Part shown: positions 9,801 through 16,193 of the stretch, one piece after another
Numbering within the stretch: the stretch's first letter is position 1
Layout of the letters: every line of letters starts with the position of its first letter
Source: Microcoleus sp. EPA2
GTDB lineage: Bacteria > Cyanobacteriota > Cyanobacteriia > Cyanobacteriales > Microcoleaceae
Reading direction: 5' to 3'
Length of the DNA stretch: 64,000 nt
Assembly (NCBI GenBank): GCA_020882975.1
Contig: JAHRFD010000012.1
Span: 93,570-157,569, forward strand
Program-made: the position numbers and the translations under genes
The notes under the pieces: generated by a model
Told to the model about the DNA's origin: nothing
The model's input: only the letters and a program-made list of their open reading frames with translations
The model's database searches: none

Positions 9801-10941
9801 TCGCCACATCGCGGGGCGAAAGTCCTTGCAAGTCACTTTCCCACTGTTGTAAACCACCGCCACTAAATATGGCTTGCAAGACGGGAACATTTAATAATTT
9901 TAAGGTATTTTGTTCTGCTTCGGGGCTGTTGAAACCTGAGACTGCAAAACTTGTTGTATTGAGCAATAATTGAATTGGTGCTGCGTCTTTTGGTTGGAAA
10001 TATTCTAGCAACTCCACTTGCAAATCTGGTTCTCGCAAGGAAGACACAAACACGGGAACAGGTACTAGATTTCGGTCATATAATGCTTGACAAAGTGCAT
10101 CAATTGGTGCAAGATTTCCCGATAAATAATGAGCGCGATAAAATAAGATTCCCACTGTAGGGGCGGTGCCCCCGTGCCCGCCCTCTTCCTGTCCTTTAGC
10201 ATCTGTTTCCACCCCCGGAGATCCCCCCCAACCCCCCTTAAGAAGGGGGGAGCAAGAAGTGGTCAAAGTCTCGCTTTTTAAGGGTGATTTGGGAGGATTG
10301 GAATCAGGAATCAAAGTCCCCCTTATTAAGGGGGATTTAGGGGGATCGAAATCTGGTTGCAAAGTTTCAAAACACCCCCTCGCACTTCCACTCCATTCGT
10401 AAATTCCCACGCGGGCAACGGTTTGAGGTAAAGGCGGATTGTAAGCAGTTTTTAAACAAGTATCTGCCCCAAACTTTAGGGCATTGACAAAGTTTTGGAC
10501 TCCGCCTTCTGTGAAGTAGCGCCACAGTTGATTGACTGCTGATAGCGATATATTTGAATGACTAATTAAATCGGGATCTGGACTGTCGTCACCAGGCATG
10601 ATAATCAGTTTAGCTTGAGTCTTTTCCGCTATTTCACGCAGTATTTCCAAGCCATAAGACCAATAGGAACGGCCTCCTAACAACCTTAGAATAATTACCT
10701 GGGCGTGTTGTAAAATTTCTTCGGCATAGGTATCAATGGTTAGTTGTTGCTGCAATTGCAGGAGATTGACGGCGCGCAGTTTGGGGAATTCTGCTGGTAG
10801 TTTTGATGCAGCGGCTGCGAGGGTTTGAATATCTGTATCAGCCGCACTAATAAATACGATTGGTGCGGGGGTTTGTTGAATAAAGATTACTCCTTCGGCT
10901 TGGGGGTTCCAGCCTCCTGGTGTTGCTGCTAGTTTGTGCAT
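6835..10941 (-). CDS. cobN: CobN-type cobaltochelatase large subunit with repeat-derived inserts
   Basis: CobN is the porphyrin-binding subunit of the ATP-dependent cobalt (or magnesium-like) chelatase and inserts the metal into the corrin ring in cobalamin synthesis. Family blocks are clear: LGGRSYWSYGLE, VGILFYRAHYLSGN, ILANYPTRNARLANGVGLDT, HAGKHGNLEWLPGK, VWGTSTMRTGGDDIAEAL, GRPRVDVTLRISGFFRD, SKPGAYGAGLQGI and the C-terminal IEGAMRHGYKGAFE. No CobS/CobT partner is in the window; in cyanobacteria ChlI/ChlD are thought to supply the ATPase. The protein (1368 residues) carries two proline/glycine-rich inserts, roughly residues 183-263 and 1115-1185, that translate C-tract/G-tract palindromes. 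Both sit between conserved blocks and keep the frame. No cobalamin riboswitch is evident upstream. Confidence 0.93.
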   Translation of the reverse strand: MHKLAATPGGWNPQAEGVIFIQQTPAPIVFISAADTDIQTLAAAASKLPAEFPKLRAVNLLQLQQQLTIDTYAEEILQHAQVIILRLLGGRSYWSYGLEILREIAEKTQAKLIIMPGDDSPDPDLISHSNISLSAVNQLWRYFTEGGVQNFVNALKFGADTCLKTAYNPPLPQTVARVGIYEWSGSARGCFETLQPDFDPPKSPLIRGTLIPDSNPPKSPLKSETLTTSCSPLLKGGWGGSPGVETDAKGQEEGGHGGTAPTVGILFYRAHYLSGNLAPIDALCQALYDRNLVPVPVFVSSLREPDLQVELLEYFQPKDAAPIQLLLNTTSFAVSGFNSPEAEQNTLKLLNVPVLQAIFSGGGLQQWESDLQGLSPRDVAMNVALPEVDGKIITRAVSFKAVQTWNNELETDVVGYVAAADRISFVADLTTNWVKLKQTPPANRRIAIILANYPTRNARLANGVGLDTPASCVEILKALQQAGYQVDNIPHSGNELIEMLTSGVTNDPEGRELRPINQYLDLAEYQDYFATLPQQVQDGICNRWGLATGEKTELLAAHLFPIPGIQFGNVFVGIQPSRGYEIDPSLNYHAPDLEPTHNYLAYYYWLRQNFGSQAIIHAGKHGNLEWLPGKSVALSSNCYPEVALGAMPNFYPFIVNDPGEGSQAKRRSQAVIIDHLTPPMTRAELYGPLQQLEALIDEYCEAQSLDPSRLPMIRDRIVALTNQENLDKDLGIQLNKSEFTEFITRTDGYLCELKESQIRDGLHIFGQCPEGRQLRDLIIAIARHPTNGRSGLTRALAEDSGYDFDPLTSDPTSLIQQRTAGDLTAEIETQAIQLVDKLIENLQVESRESAIKNLPIGKATKPEIDWIANYLLPSLLQTNQEITNLLHGLDGRHIPSGASGAPTRGRPDVLPTGRNFYSVDIRAIPTETAWRVGKVAAETLIERYTQENGEYPKTLGLSVWGTSTMRTGGDDIAEALALIGVQPVWDGPSRRVVDFEVLPISVLGRPRVDVTLRISGFFRDAFFNLIDLFDSAVKAVADLDEPAETNPLAAQVKQEIQDWESTGLSREEAKLRSQFRVFGSKPGAYGAGLQGIIEAQNWTDDGDLAKAYINWSSYAYTSTPPYQEGANSTHTPPTPPYQGGANSTDTPLLQGGANSNSCPPPYQGGARGGELTGGEWGCSAPEAFTKRLTQMQIVLQNQDNREHDILDSDDYYQFQGGMTAAIRNLQGKNPETYFGDNSIPENPKVRQLREEIARVYRSRAVNPKWIEGAMRHGYKGAFEIAATVDFLFAYDATANCVEDFMYEGIAEAYIFDEKVQGFIQENNPWALRDMAERLLEARQRGLWESASQDILDKLRSIALEAEAVIESK
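7425..7595. repeat. Palindromic C/G-tract repeats inside cobN, cluster 1
   Basis: At least four related units of the form CCCCCCTTG(T/A)-AAGGGGGG are separated by GAGTTAG or similar spacers. Read in the cobN frame they give STPPYQEGA, TPPYQGGA, TPLLQGGA and PPPYQGGARGGE. The cluster is about 170 bases long and preserves the reading frame. Confidence 0.85.
10155..10375. repeat. Palindromic C/G-tract repeats inside cobN, cluster 2
   Basis: The cluster holds a TGTAGGGGCGGTGCCCCCGT unit followed by CCCCCTTAAGAAGGGGG-type and CCCCTTATTAAGGGGGA-type palindromes. In the cobN frame it encodes a stretch with PPKSPLIRGT, PPKSPLKSET, SPLLKGGWGGSP and GHGGTAPTVG. Nearly the same arrangement occurs outside genes at 14460-14575 and 14868-14975. 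Confidence 0.85.
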
Positions 10942-11008
10942 TTAATTTTAAGTTAATTTGGATAAATATATTTTGTGCGATCGCTCTTAGTATAACATGA
11001 CTTATTTT

Positions 11009-11080
11009 CAATCCGGTTGTATTAGATTTTTTGAACCGCAGAGGGCGCAGAGTACGCAGAGGAAGAGAAGAGAGAGATGG
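11009..11080 (+). repeat. AATCCGG/GCAGAG dispersed repeat, copy 3
   Basis: CAATCCGGTTGTATTAGATT is followed by ACCGCAGAGGGCGCAGAG, TACGCAGAGG and AAGAGAAGAGAGAGA, parallel in order to the copy at 286-361. It lies between cobN and the downstream DMT gene, in the likely cobN promoter region. Confidence 0.75.
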
Positions 11081-11107
11081 ATGATTTCTTGTTTCTGAGG
11101 TTTTAAT

Positions 11108-11968
11108 CTATAAACTGATAACGAAAACTCCCAAAACCATTATTGCTGCGCCTAGTAATCTTTGTTGAATATCTTTTTCCTTAAAAATAAAGTGACCGAA
11201 CAATACACCCATTAACACGCTAGTACGTTTGATAGCTATTACTTGTACTACCAAGGTTAATGTCAAAGCTTGCATTTGACAAAGCACTCCGATAGCATTG
11301 AAAAATCCCATAGCTGCTAGCATCGGTAATTGTTTGAGGATTTTGCGGCTGGGATTTGGGGTTTTGTGCAGTAAAACTGGGAGTAGCAAGATACTCATTG
11401 TACCAAATATAGAAAATATCCAAAAAATTGGGGATGAATTTTGAACTCCTATTTTGTCAAAGTTTGAGGTAATACTCCATAGGAATGCCACCATTAACAT
11501 CAATTTCGGTCCTGGTTCTTTTACCAGTGCTTTGAAGGGGGCTAAATATCCCTGGGATTTATCTTTGATATTGAGTAAGTAAGAGCCTGTTACGATTAGA
11601 AAAATGCCAATATAATCAAAAAGTTTGGGATATTCACCAACAATTAAGGGTGAAGTTAGCAACATGAATAGTGGTGTCAATGCTACCAGGGGTACTGTCA
11701 GGGATAAGTCTGATACTTTGATGGCTTTGATGTAGAGTAGGGCTGTGACAGCGTTGATGCTACCTCCGATTAATAGGGCGAACCAAAATTGAGAGTTTAA
11801 TGCCGGAATTCCTGTATAAATTACCCAGGGAGTCAAAGAGATGACTGAAAAGAATGACAGGGACCAAGCGACGACATATTCGTCACTTTTTTTGAGATTT
11901 TGTTTACCAAAAACGTCTTTGACGGCTTCAAAGAAGGCGGTAAAAATTCCTAAAATTAACCAAGTCAA
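11108..11968 (-). CDS. EamA/DMT-superfamily permease
   Basis: The 286-residue protein has about ten transmembrane segments in two EamA-like halves; each starts with a segment such as MTWLILGIFTAFFEAVKDVF. DMT permeases export or import small metabolites; the substrate cannot be read from sequence. The start is a TTG at 11966-11968 that overlaps the TGA stop of livF by four bases, so the two are probably co-transcribed and translationally coupled. This suggests, without proving it, a link to amino acid handling. Confidence 0.8.
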   Translation of the reverse strand: MTWLILGIFTAFFEAVKDVFGKQNLKKSDEYVVAWSLSFFSVISLTPWVIYTGIPALNSQFWFALLIGGSINAVTALLYIKAIKVSDLSLTVPLVALTPLFMLLTSPLIVGEYPKLFDYIGIFLIVTGSYLLNIKDKSQGYLAPFKALVKEPGPKLMLMVAFLWSITSNFDKIGVQNSSPIFWIFSIFGTMSILLLPVLLHKTPNPSRKILKQLPMLAAMGFFNAIGVLCQMQALTLTLVVQVIAIKRTSVLMGVLFGHFIFKEKDIQQRLLGAAIMVLGVFVISL

Positions 11969-12702
11969 CCTAAGTATGCCCTCCTCACTCGCTCGTCATT
12001 TAGCAAATCTGATGCCTTGCCTGTGAGAGTAATGTTACCAGCTTCTAGTACATAACCTCGATCGGCAATTTGCAATGCTAAACTGGCGTTTTGTTCGACT
12101 AACAGAATTGTAACGCCTGTGGAGCGCAAATGTTGAATTATTGCAAATATTTCTTTGACTATGGCGGGGGCTAAACCCAAACTGGGTTCGTCTAATAATA
12201 GCAGTTTCGGACGCGACATCATGGCGCGGGCGATCGCCAACATTTGCTGTTCCCCACCGCTGAGGGTTCCCGATAGTTGATGGCGGCGTTCGGCTAGTCT
12301 GGGAAACAGTTTAAATTGGTAGTCTAAATCTGCTTTGATTTCTGCTGTTTGCGATCGCACATAGGCCCCTAATTCTAAGTTTGTCAACACCGTTTGCTGC
12401 GCCAAAACTCTCCTCCCTTCTGGGCTGTGGGCGATTCCGAGTTGGACAACTTCGTGGGCTTGGCGGCGGGTAATATCGCGCCCGTTATAAATAATTTGTC
12501 CTTGATGCAAATTCACTATTTTGGAAATAGCCCTGAGTGTGGTACTTTTGCCCGCACCATTGGCACCGATGAGGGTGACAACTTCGCCTGCATTAATTGT
12601 GAGATTAATATTTTGCAGGGCTTGAATTCCGCCGTAGTTTACAGAAAGGTTTTTGAGTTCTAAGAGGATATTTTGGGTGGTTTTGGGTGGAGTTTCGTGC
12701 AT
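11965..12702 (-). CDS. livF: Branched-chain/neutral amino acid ABC transporter ATPase, LivF (NatE) type
   Basis: LivF is one of two cytoplasmic ATPases energising a high-affinity amino acid ABC importer. Walker A (GANGAGKST), the signature LSGGEQQMLAIARAM and Walker B (LLLLDEPSLGL) are present, as is the LivF-specific IAHSPEGRRVLAQQTVLTNL. I place the start at 12702 (MHETPPKTTQNILLEL); the longer frame to 12801 runs through a dispersed repeat and has no family similarity. The 245-residue length fits. It lies downstream of livG with about 250 bases between, and the remaining transporter genes are at 59.2-63.9 kb. Confidence 0.93.
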   Translation of the reverse strand: MHETPPKTTQNILLELKNLSVNYGGIQALQNINLTINAGEVVTLIGANGAGKSTTLRAISKIVNLHQGQIIYNGRDITRRQAHEVVQLGIAHSPEGRRVLAQQTVLTNLELGAYVRSQTAEIKADLDYQFKLFPRLAERRHQLSGTLSGGEQQMLAIARAMMSRPKLLLLDEPSLGLAPAIVKEIFAIIQHLRSTGVTILLVEQNASLALQIADRGYVLEAGNITLTGKASDLLNDERVRRAYLG

Positions 12703-12761
12703 TCTTTGTGACTTGATTGTTGATAATAAACTATCTATTTCCCAGCAGTTTGTTTGTCGGT

Positions 12762-12942
12762 GAGTCCGATAGTCCGACAGGGAATGAATTCCCTGTCTCA
12801 TAGCGAAAGTCCTCTCAAGAGGACTGGGAGATACATTTAATACTAACTATTACTCTTAGTCCGCGTAGGCGGACATTGTTTGTGTAGACGCGATTTCCAA
12901 TCGCCGGGTTATTTTGCAACCTTCCAATCGCCGGATTTGCCA
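12762..12942. repeat. Dispersed repeat with GGGAATGAATTCCCTGTC and AGTCCTCT palindromes
   Basis: The gap between livF and livG holds GACAGGGAATGAATTCCCTGTC (self-complementary), AGTCCTCTCAAGAGGACT (self-complementary), a TAGTCCGCGTAGGCGGAC element and two CCAATCGCCGG words. The first two elements recur at 18069-18205 and 39738-40066. Confidence 0.75.
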
Positions 12943-12950
12943 TAAATTAG

Positions 12951-13763
12951 TTATTTTTCATCTCCTAAATAAGCCTCAATCACAGCAGGGTCATTCCTGA
13001 CAATAGCAGGTTCACCCAAGGCAATTAGCTGGCCGAAATGGAGCACGGCAATGCGATCGCACAATCCCATAACCAGCGGTACGTGATGCTCGATCAATAT
13101 TACAGTTAAATTGAACTTGTGGCGCACTTCCCGGATAAATTCACTTAATTTATGCTTTTCATTGGGATTCATGCCCGCCGCAGGTTCATCTAATAACAAT
13201 ATTTGCGGTTCTAGGGCTAAGGCGCGGGCAATTTCTAAGCGTCTTTGGTCGCCGTAGGACAAGTTTTTGGCTTGTTCGTTCGCCCGATCGCCCAATCCGA
13301 CCAATTCCAACAATTCCAACGCTTTCTCGTGGGTTTGGCGCTCCATGGCGTTCGATGCTGGCAACGCAAATATGCCCGCTAGCAGTGATAATACGGGATT
13401 GTGCGATCGGCTGTGGATGTGTCGGGCGATCGCGACATTTTCACTAACAGAAAGTTCCCCAAATAAACGGATATTTTGAAAAGTTCTGGCCATACCTTTA
13501 TTGGCAATTTGATATGGTTTCAATTGGGAAATATTTTCATTTTGATAAATCAGGTTGCCGCTAGAAGCAGGTATCAATCCAGTCATAACATTAAATAGGG
13601 TAGTCTTGCCCGCGCCGTTAGGGCCGATCAGTCCAAATATCTCGTCTTTTTCAACTGTAAAAGATACGTCGTTGACGGCAATTAAACCACCAAAGCGGCG
13701 AGTTAATCCTTGGGCGGCTAAAACCGGATTGGTTTTTGAGAGGGTAAGTGGTTCGGAACTCAT
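12951..13763 (-). CDS. livG: Branched-chain/neutral amino acid ABC transporter ATPase, LivG (NatA) type
   Basis: The 270-residue ATPase has Walker A (GPNGAGKTT), signature [15 protein letters not shown] and Walker B ([11 protein letters not shown]), plus the LivG-typical [16 protein letters not shown] and [14 protein letters not shown] block ([15 protein letters not shown]). It would pair with LivF on the LivH/LivM permease. The start at 13763 ([14 protein letters not shown]) is chosen because upstream codons run into a MITE-like element. Its separation from the permease genes by about 45 kb resembles the scattered Nat genes of other cyanobacteria (established for Synechocystis). Confidence 0.93.
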   Translation of the reverse strand: MSSEPLTLSKTNPVLAAQGLTRRFGGLIAVNDVSFTVEKDEIFGLIGPNGAGKTTLFNVMTGLIPASSGNLIYQNENISQLKPYQIANKGMARTFQNIRLFGELSVSENVAIARHIHSRSHNPVLSLLAGIFALPASNAMERQTHEKALELLELVGLGDRANEQAKNLSYGDQRRLEIARALALEPQILLLDEPAAGMNPNEKHKLSEFIREVRHKFNLTVILIEHHVPLVMGLCDRIAVLHFGQLIALGEPAIVRNDPAVIEAYLGDEK

Positions 13764-13782
13764 AAACAAATGATAAAATATA

Positions 13783-13915
13783 AGATATAGCAATCCTAAA
13801 TCATTTGTACAAATATGTAGGGGTAGTGCCCCCGTGCCTACCCCAGCCAAAACGGGCAACCACGGGGGGATTGCCCCTACAATAATTACGCAAATGATTT
13901 AGGATTGCTATATCT
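13783..13915. mobile_element. 133-bp MITE-like element with perfect 25-bp terminal inverted repeats
   Basis: Bases 13783-13807 and 13891-13915 are perfect reverse complements over 25 bases (ends AGATATAGCAATCC... and ...GGATTGCTATATCT). The inside contains TAGGGGTAGTGCCCCCGTGC and ACGGGGGGATTGCCCCTAC, a second nested palindrome family seen elsewhere in the window. It encodes nothing and abuts the start of the DUF433 gene, so it may supply its leader. Target duplication is not obvious. Confidence 0.75.
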
Positions 13916-13919
13916 AATT

Positions 13920-14183
13920 ATGCCTCAAATTATGGATGCTCAAAAACTCTTAGAACGAATCACAGTAAACTCCCAAATATTTAACGGAAAACCGATTATT
14001 CGGGGTCGCCGTCTTGCCGTTGAGCACATTCTAGGAATGTTAGCCGCTGGCGACACTCCTGAAACGATTCTAGAAGGTTATCCCTGGTTAGAAAGAGAAG
14101 ATATTCAGACTTGTCTAGTTTATGCCCACCGACTGGTTAGTCACGAGCGAGTCGAACCGCTTTTGGTGGAAGCTAGTAAATAA
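13920..14183 (+). CDS. DUF433-domain protein (antitoxin-like)
   Basis: The 87-residue protein contains the DUF433 core: ITVNSQIFNGKPIIRGRRLAVEHILGMLAAGDTPE is the region, with landmarks GKPIIRG and ILEGYPWLEREDI. DUF433 proteins are small HTH-like proteins usually encoded next to a DUF5615 PIN-like toxin. No DUF5615 gene is present; instead a YgiT-type zinc-finger gene follows 12 bases downstream. The ATG at 13920 sits immediately after the MITE-like element; MDAQ at 13932 is an alternative start. Confidence 0.85.
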   Translation: MPQIMDAQKLLERITVNSQIFNGKPIIRGRRLAVEHILGMLAAGDTPETILEGYPWLEREDIQTCLVYAHRLVSHERVEPLLVEASK

Positions 14184-14195
14184 AAATATAAACTC

Positions 14196-14453
14196 ATGCG
14201 AGAAATCCGATGCAATACCTGCGGTAGTAACCGCTATGAGGAACGTAAAATCAATTACCTTTACAGTCATCAAGGTAAATACTTGCTAGTTCCTAAAACG
14301 CCTGTTGAGATTTGTCTGGATTGTGGCATGATTTATTATGATGCAGCAGTTCTTAAAGAAATTGAGCGCCGTTTATTTGCTATTCACCAGCACAATGAAA
14401 TGCCGGATTCATATATTCAAATTCCCAGCAAGAGTTATACCAATTTTTTATGA
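14196..14453 (+). CDS. YgiT-type zinc-finger protein (MqsA-like)
   Basis: Two CxxC knuckles (CNTCGS near residue 6 and CLDCGM near residue 43) enclose a short beta-rich segment, the layout of YgiT/MqsA zinc-binding N-domains. Such proteins usually accompany a DUF4258 or MqsR-like toxin. Here the upstream partner is DUF433, an unusual pairing. The last codons (TNFL, stop) fall within the left arm of the 151-bp inverted repeat beginning at 14442, so the C-terminus may have been altered by that repeat. Confidence 0.8.
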   Translation: MREIRCNTCGSNRYEERKINYLYSHQGKYLLVPKTPVEICLDCGMIYYDAAVLKEIERRLFAIHQHNEMPDSYIQIPSKSYTNFL

Positions 14454-14592
14454 GGCTGCATAGAATCCGATCCTTAAAGAGGGCGGGCACGGGGGCACCG
14501 CCCCTACAAGGGGGGGGATAAGATTCCGATCAAAGTCCCCCTTCTTAAGGGGGATTTAGGGGGATCGAAATATGTGCAACGACCCATTAAAT
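14442..14592 (+). repeat. Left arm of a 151-bp imperfect inverted repeat
   Basis: The arm runs AATTTTTTATGAGGCTGCATAG, CCGATCCTTAAAGAGGGCGG, then the TAGGGGCGGTGCCCC-type palindrome, a CCCCCTTCTTAAGGGGGA palindrome and finally CGACCCATTAAAT. The segment 14847-14997 reads as its reverse complement with about 10-15 mismatches or single-base gaps by eye. Confidence 0.85.
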
Positions 14593-14827
14593 TCGTATTT
14601 ACATCGCCCGGACTCTGGAAACCAATTTGATGAGAATGTAGATACAATTATTCAAATGGCTGAGACAGCTCATCAAGTACAAGGATTATAGCCCATAAGG
14701 TTTTATGCTAGCAGTAAAAGATTGCTATCTAGATAAAATTCCCGGTGCAAAAGATACTGATTTTCTGCCACAAGAAATCGCAGCGCGCTATAATATCACA
14801 ATTACCGCAGTGCCCGTATCTCCTTAA
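14572..14827 (+). other. Two mini-ORFs (14572-14691, 14705-14827) between the inverted-repeat arms
   Basis: A 39-codon frame (MCNDPLNSYLHRPDSG...) and a 40-codon frame (MLAVKDCYLDKIPGAKDTDF...) lie in tandem, 13 bases apart. The first begins inside the left repeat arm. The composition is protein-like (mixed charged and hydrophobic residues, no low complexity), so these may be pieces of one broken gene carried between the repeats. I recognise no family. The rest of the 14454-15096 interval is repeat sequence. Confidence 0.35.
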
Positions 14828-14846
14828 CATCAAATCCGTTATACCA

Positions 14847-14997
14847 ATTTAATGGGAAGTTGCAGATATCTCGATCCCCCTAAATCCCCCTTAAGAAGGG
14901 GGACTTTGAGCAGAATCTTGTCCCCCCCCTTGTAGGGGCGGTGCCCCCGTGCCCGCCCTCTTTAAGGATCGGAGTCTATGCAACCTCATAAAAAATT
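14847..14997 (-). repeat. Right arm of the 151-bp imperfect inverted repeat
   Basis: Reverse complement of the arm at 14442-14592, in the same order: ATTTAATGGG, a CCCCCTTAAGAAGGGGG palindrome, the CCCCTTGTAGGGGCGGTGCC unit, CCGCCCTCTTTAAGGATCGG and TATGCAACCTCATAAAAAATT. The enclosed spacer is about 254 bases. Confidence 0.85.
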
Positions 14998-15096
14998 TGT
15001 ATTACCATCATCGGGCGTAAAATCGAGTCAATAGTCAATAATCATTCCGGTACAACCGGAATTGATATCACATCTCGCAGGGATAATTGTATAACA

Positions 15097-16011
15097 ATGT
15101 ACATACCAGATTCGCAATCTTCCCAAGCAAAAGTGCTGCCGACGATGTACGATCTACCCAGTGAAGACCCGGAGGAACCCGGTTTGCCTGACGAATATCA
15201 TCGGTGGCAAGCACAACTTTTGTGCGATAGCTGCATTCCTCCTAATTATCCAGCCGATCGCCTATTTTCGGCCAGCGATCTCAATCTATATTACGACTCC
15301 AACCATCCCAATTGGTACAAAAGACCCGATTGGTATTTAGTTGTGGGCGTTTCGAGGTTTTACCAAGACAGAGACTTGCGCCAAAGTTACGTAATTTGGG
15401 ATGAAGCAGTCAATCCTTTAATTGCGATCGAGTTTCTGTCACCAAGTACGGAAGATGAAGATTTAGGGATGACAGAATCTGAACCAAACAAACCGCCGAC
15501 TAAGTGGCAGGTTTACGAGAGAATTTTGCGGATTCCTTATTACTTTGTGTTTAGCAAATACAACAACCAATTGAGAGTTTTTCGCTTAATTGGCAACCGT
15601 TACCGCGAACAAGTGTTAACAGGTTCTCGATTTTGGATACCGGAAATACAGTTAAGTTTGGGTTTGTGGCAAGGTGCTTTCCTGCAAAATGAAAGGTTGT
15701 GGCTGCGGTGGTACGATCTTAATGGGAATTTGATTCTGACTCCTGAAGAATTTGAGAGACAACGAGCTCAATTGGAAAGCCAACGAGCCGAGTTTGAAAG
15801 GCAGCAAGCTGCAATTGAAAGACAGCAAGCAGAAATTGAAAGACAGCAAGCTGAATCAGAAAGGCAACGTGCTGAATTTGAAAAACAGCAAGCTGAATTA
15901 GAAAGGCAACGTGCTGAATTTGAAAAACAGCAAGCTGATTCAGAAAGAGAGCGGGCAAATCGTTTAGCCGATCGCCTCCGAGCAATGGGCATTAATCCCG
16001 ATGAGCTGTAA
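15097..16011 (+). CDS. Uma2-family (DUF820) putative endonuclease with C-terminal coiled coil
   Basis: The N-terminal 200 residues form a Uma2 domain with PD-(D/E)XK elements: RPDWYLVVGV, IAIEFLSPSTEDED and KWQVYERILRIPYYFV. Residues about 212-290 are a highly regular coiled coil of ERQRAE/ERQQAE heptads, encoded by near-identical DNA repeats, ending in the common Uma2 tail RLADRLRAMGINPDEL. Uma2 proteins are numerous in cyanobacteria and their role is unproven; DNA cleavage is inferred from fold. Heptad number probably varies by slippage. Confidence 0.88.
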   Translation: MYIPDSQSSQAKVLPTMYDLPSEDPEEPGLPDEYHRWQAQLLCDSCIPPNYPADRLFSASDLNLYYDSNHPNWYKRPDWYLVVGVSRFYQDRDLRQSYVIWDEAVNPLIAIEFLSPSTEDEDLGMTESEPNKPPTKWQVYERILRIPYYFVFSKYNNQLRVFRLIGNRYREQVLTGSRFWIPEIQLSLGLWQGAFLQNERLWLRWYDLNGNLILTPEEFERQRAQLESQRAEFERQQAAIERQQAEIERQQAESERQRAEFEKQQAELERQRAEFEKQQADSERERANRLADRLRAMGINPDEL

Positions 16012-16063
16012 AATGAAATAATAGGACTTTCTCTTTCATCCAAAAATAAAATTAGTTGGTAAG

Positions 16064-16102
16064 GAGGACTGGAGTCTTTAACTGCTGGTGACTAAAGTCC
16101 TC
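16064..16102. repeat. Palindromic intergenic element
   Basis: GAGGACT at 16064-16070 pairs with AGTCCTC at 16096-16102 around GGAGTCTTTAACTGCTGGTG. It resembles an interspersed GGACTxxAGTC element and could act as a terminator for the Uma2 gene, although the following T-run (16112-16119) is ten bases away. Confidence 0.45.
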
Positions 16103-16193
16103 ACTACAAACATTTTTTTAAACTGTAAGATGAAATAGTAGCGTTAAATGCTGCTAGCACTGTCCATAAAATTTTATTAACAAAACACTACTT

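Noticed and set aside
10942..11107. Cobalamin riboswitch upstream of cobN
   Set aside because: No conserved cobalamin-box-like sequence or complex stem set is visible; the gap holds a dispersed repeat.
14454..15096. RNA gene in the repeat-rich gap
   Set aside because: The strong secondary structure is explained by the 151-bp inverted arms and nested palindromes; no known RNA motif was recognised.
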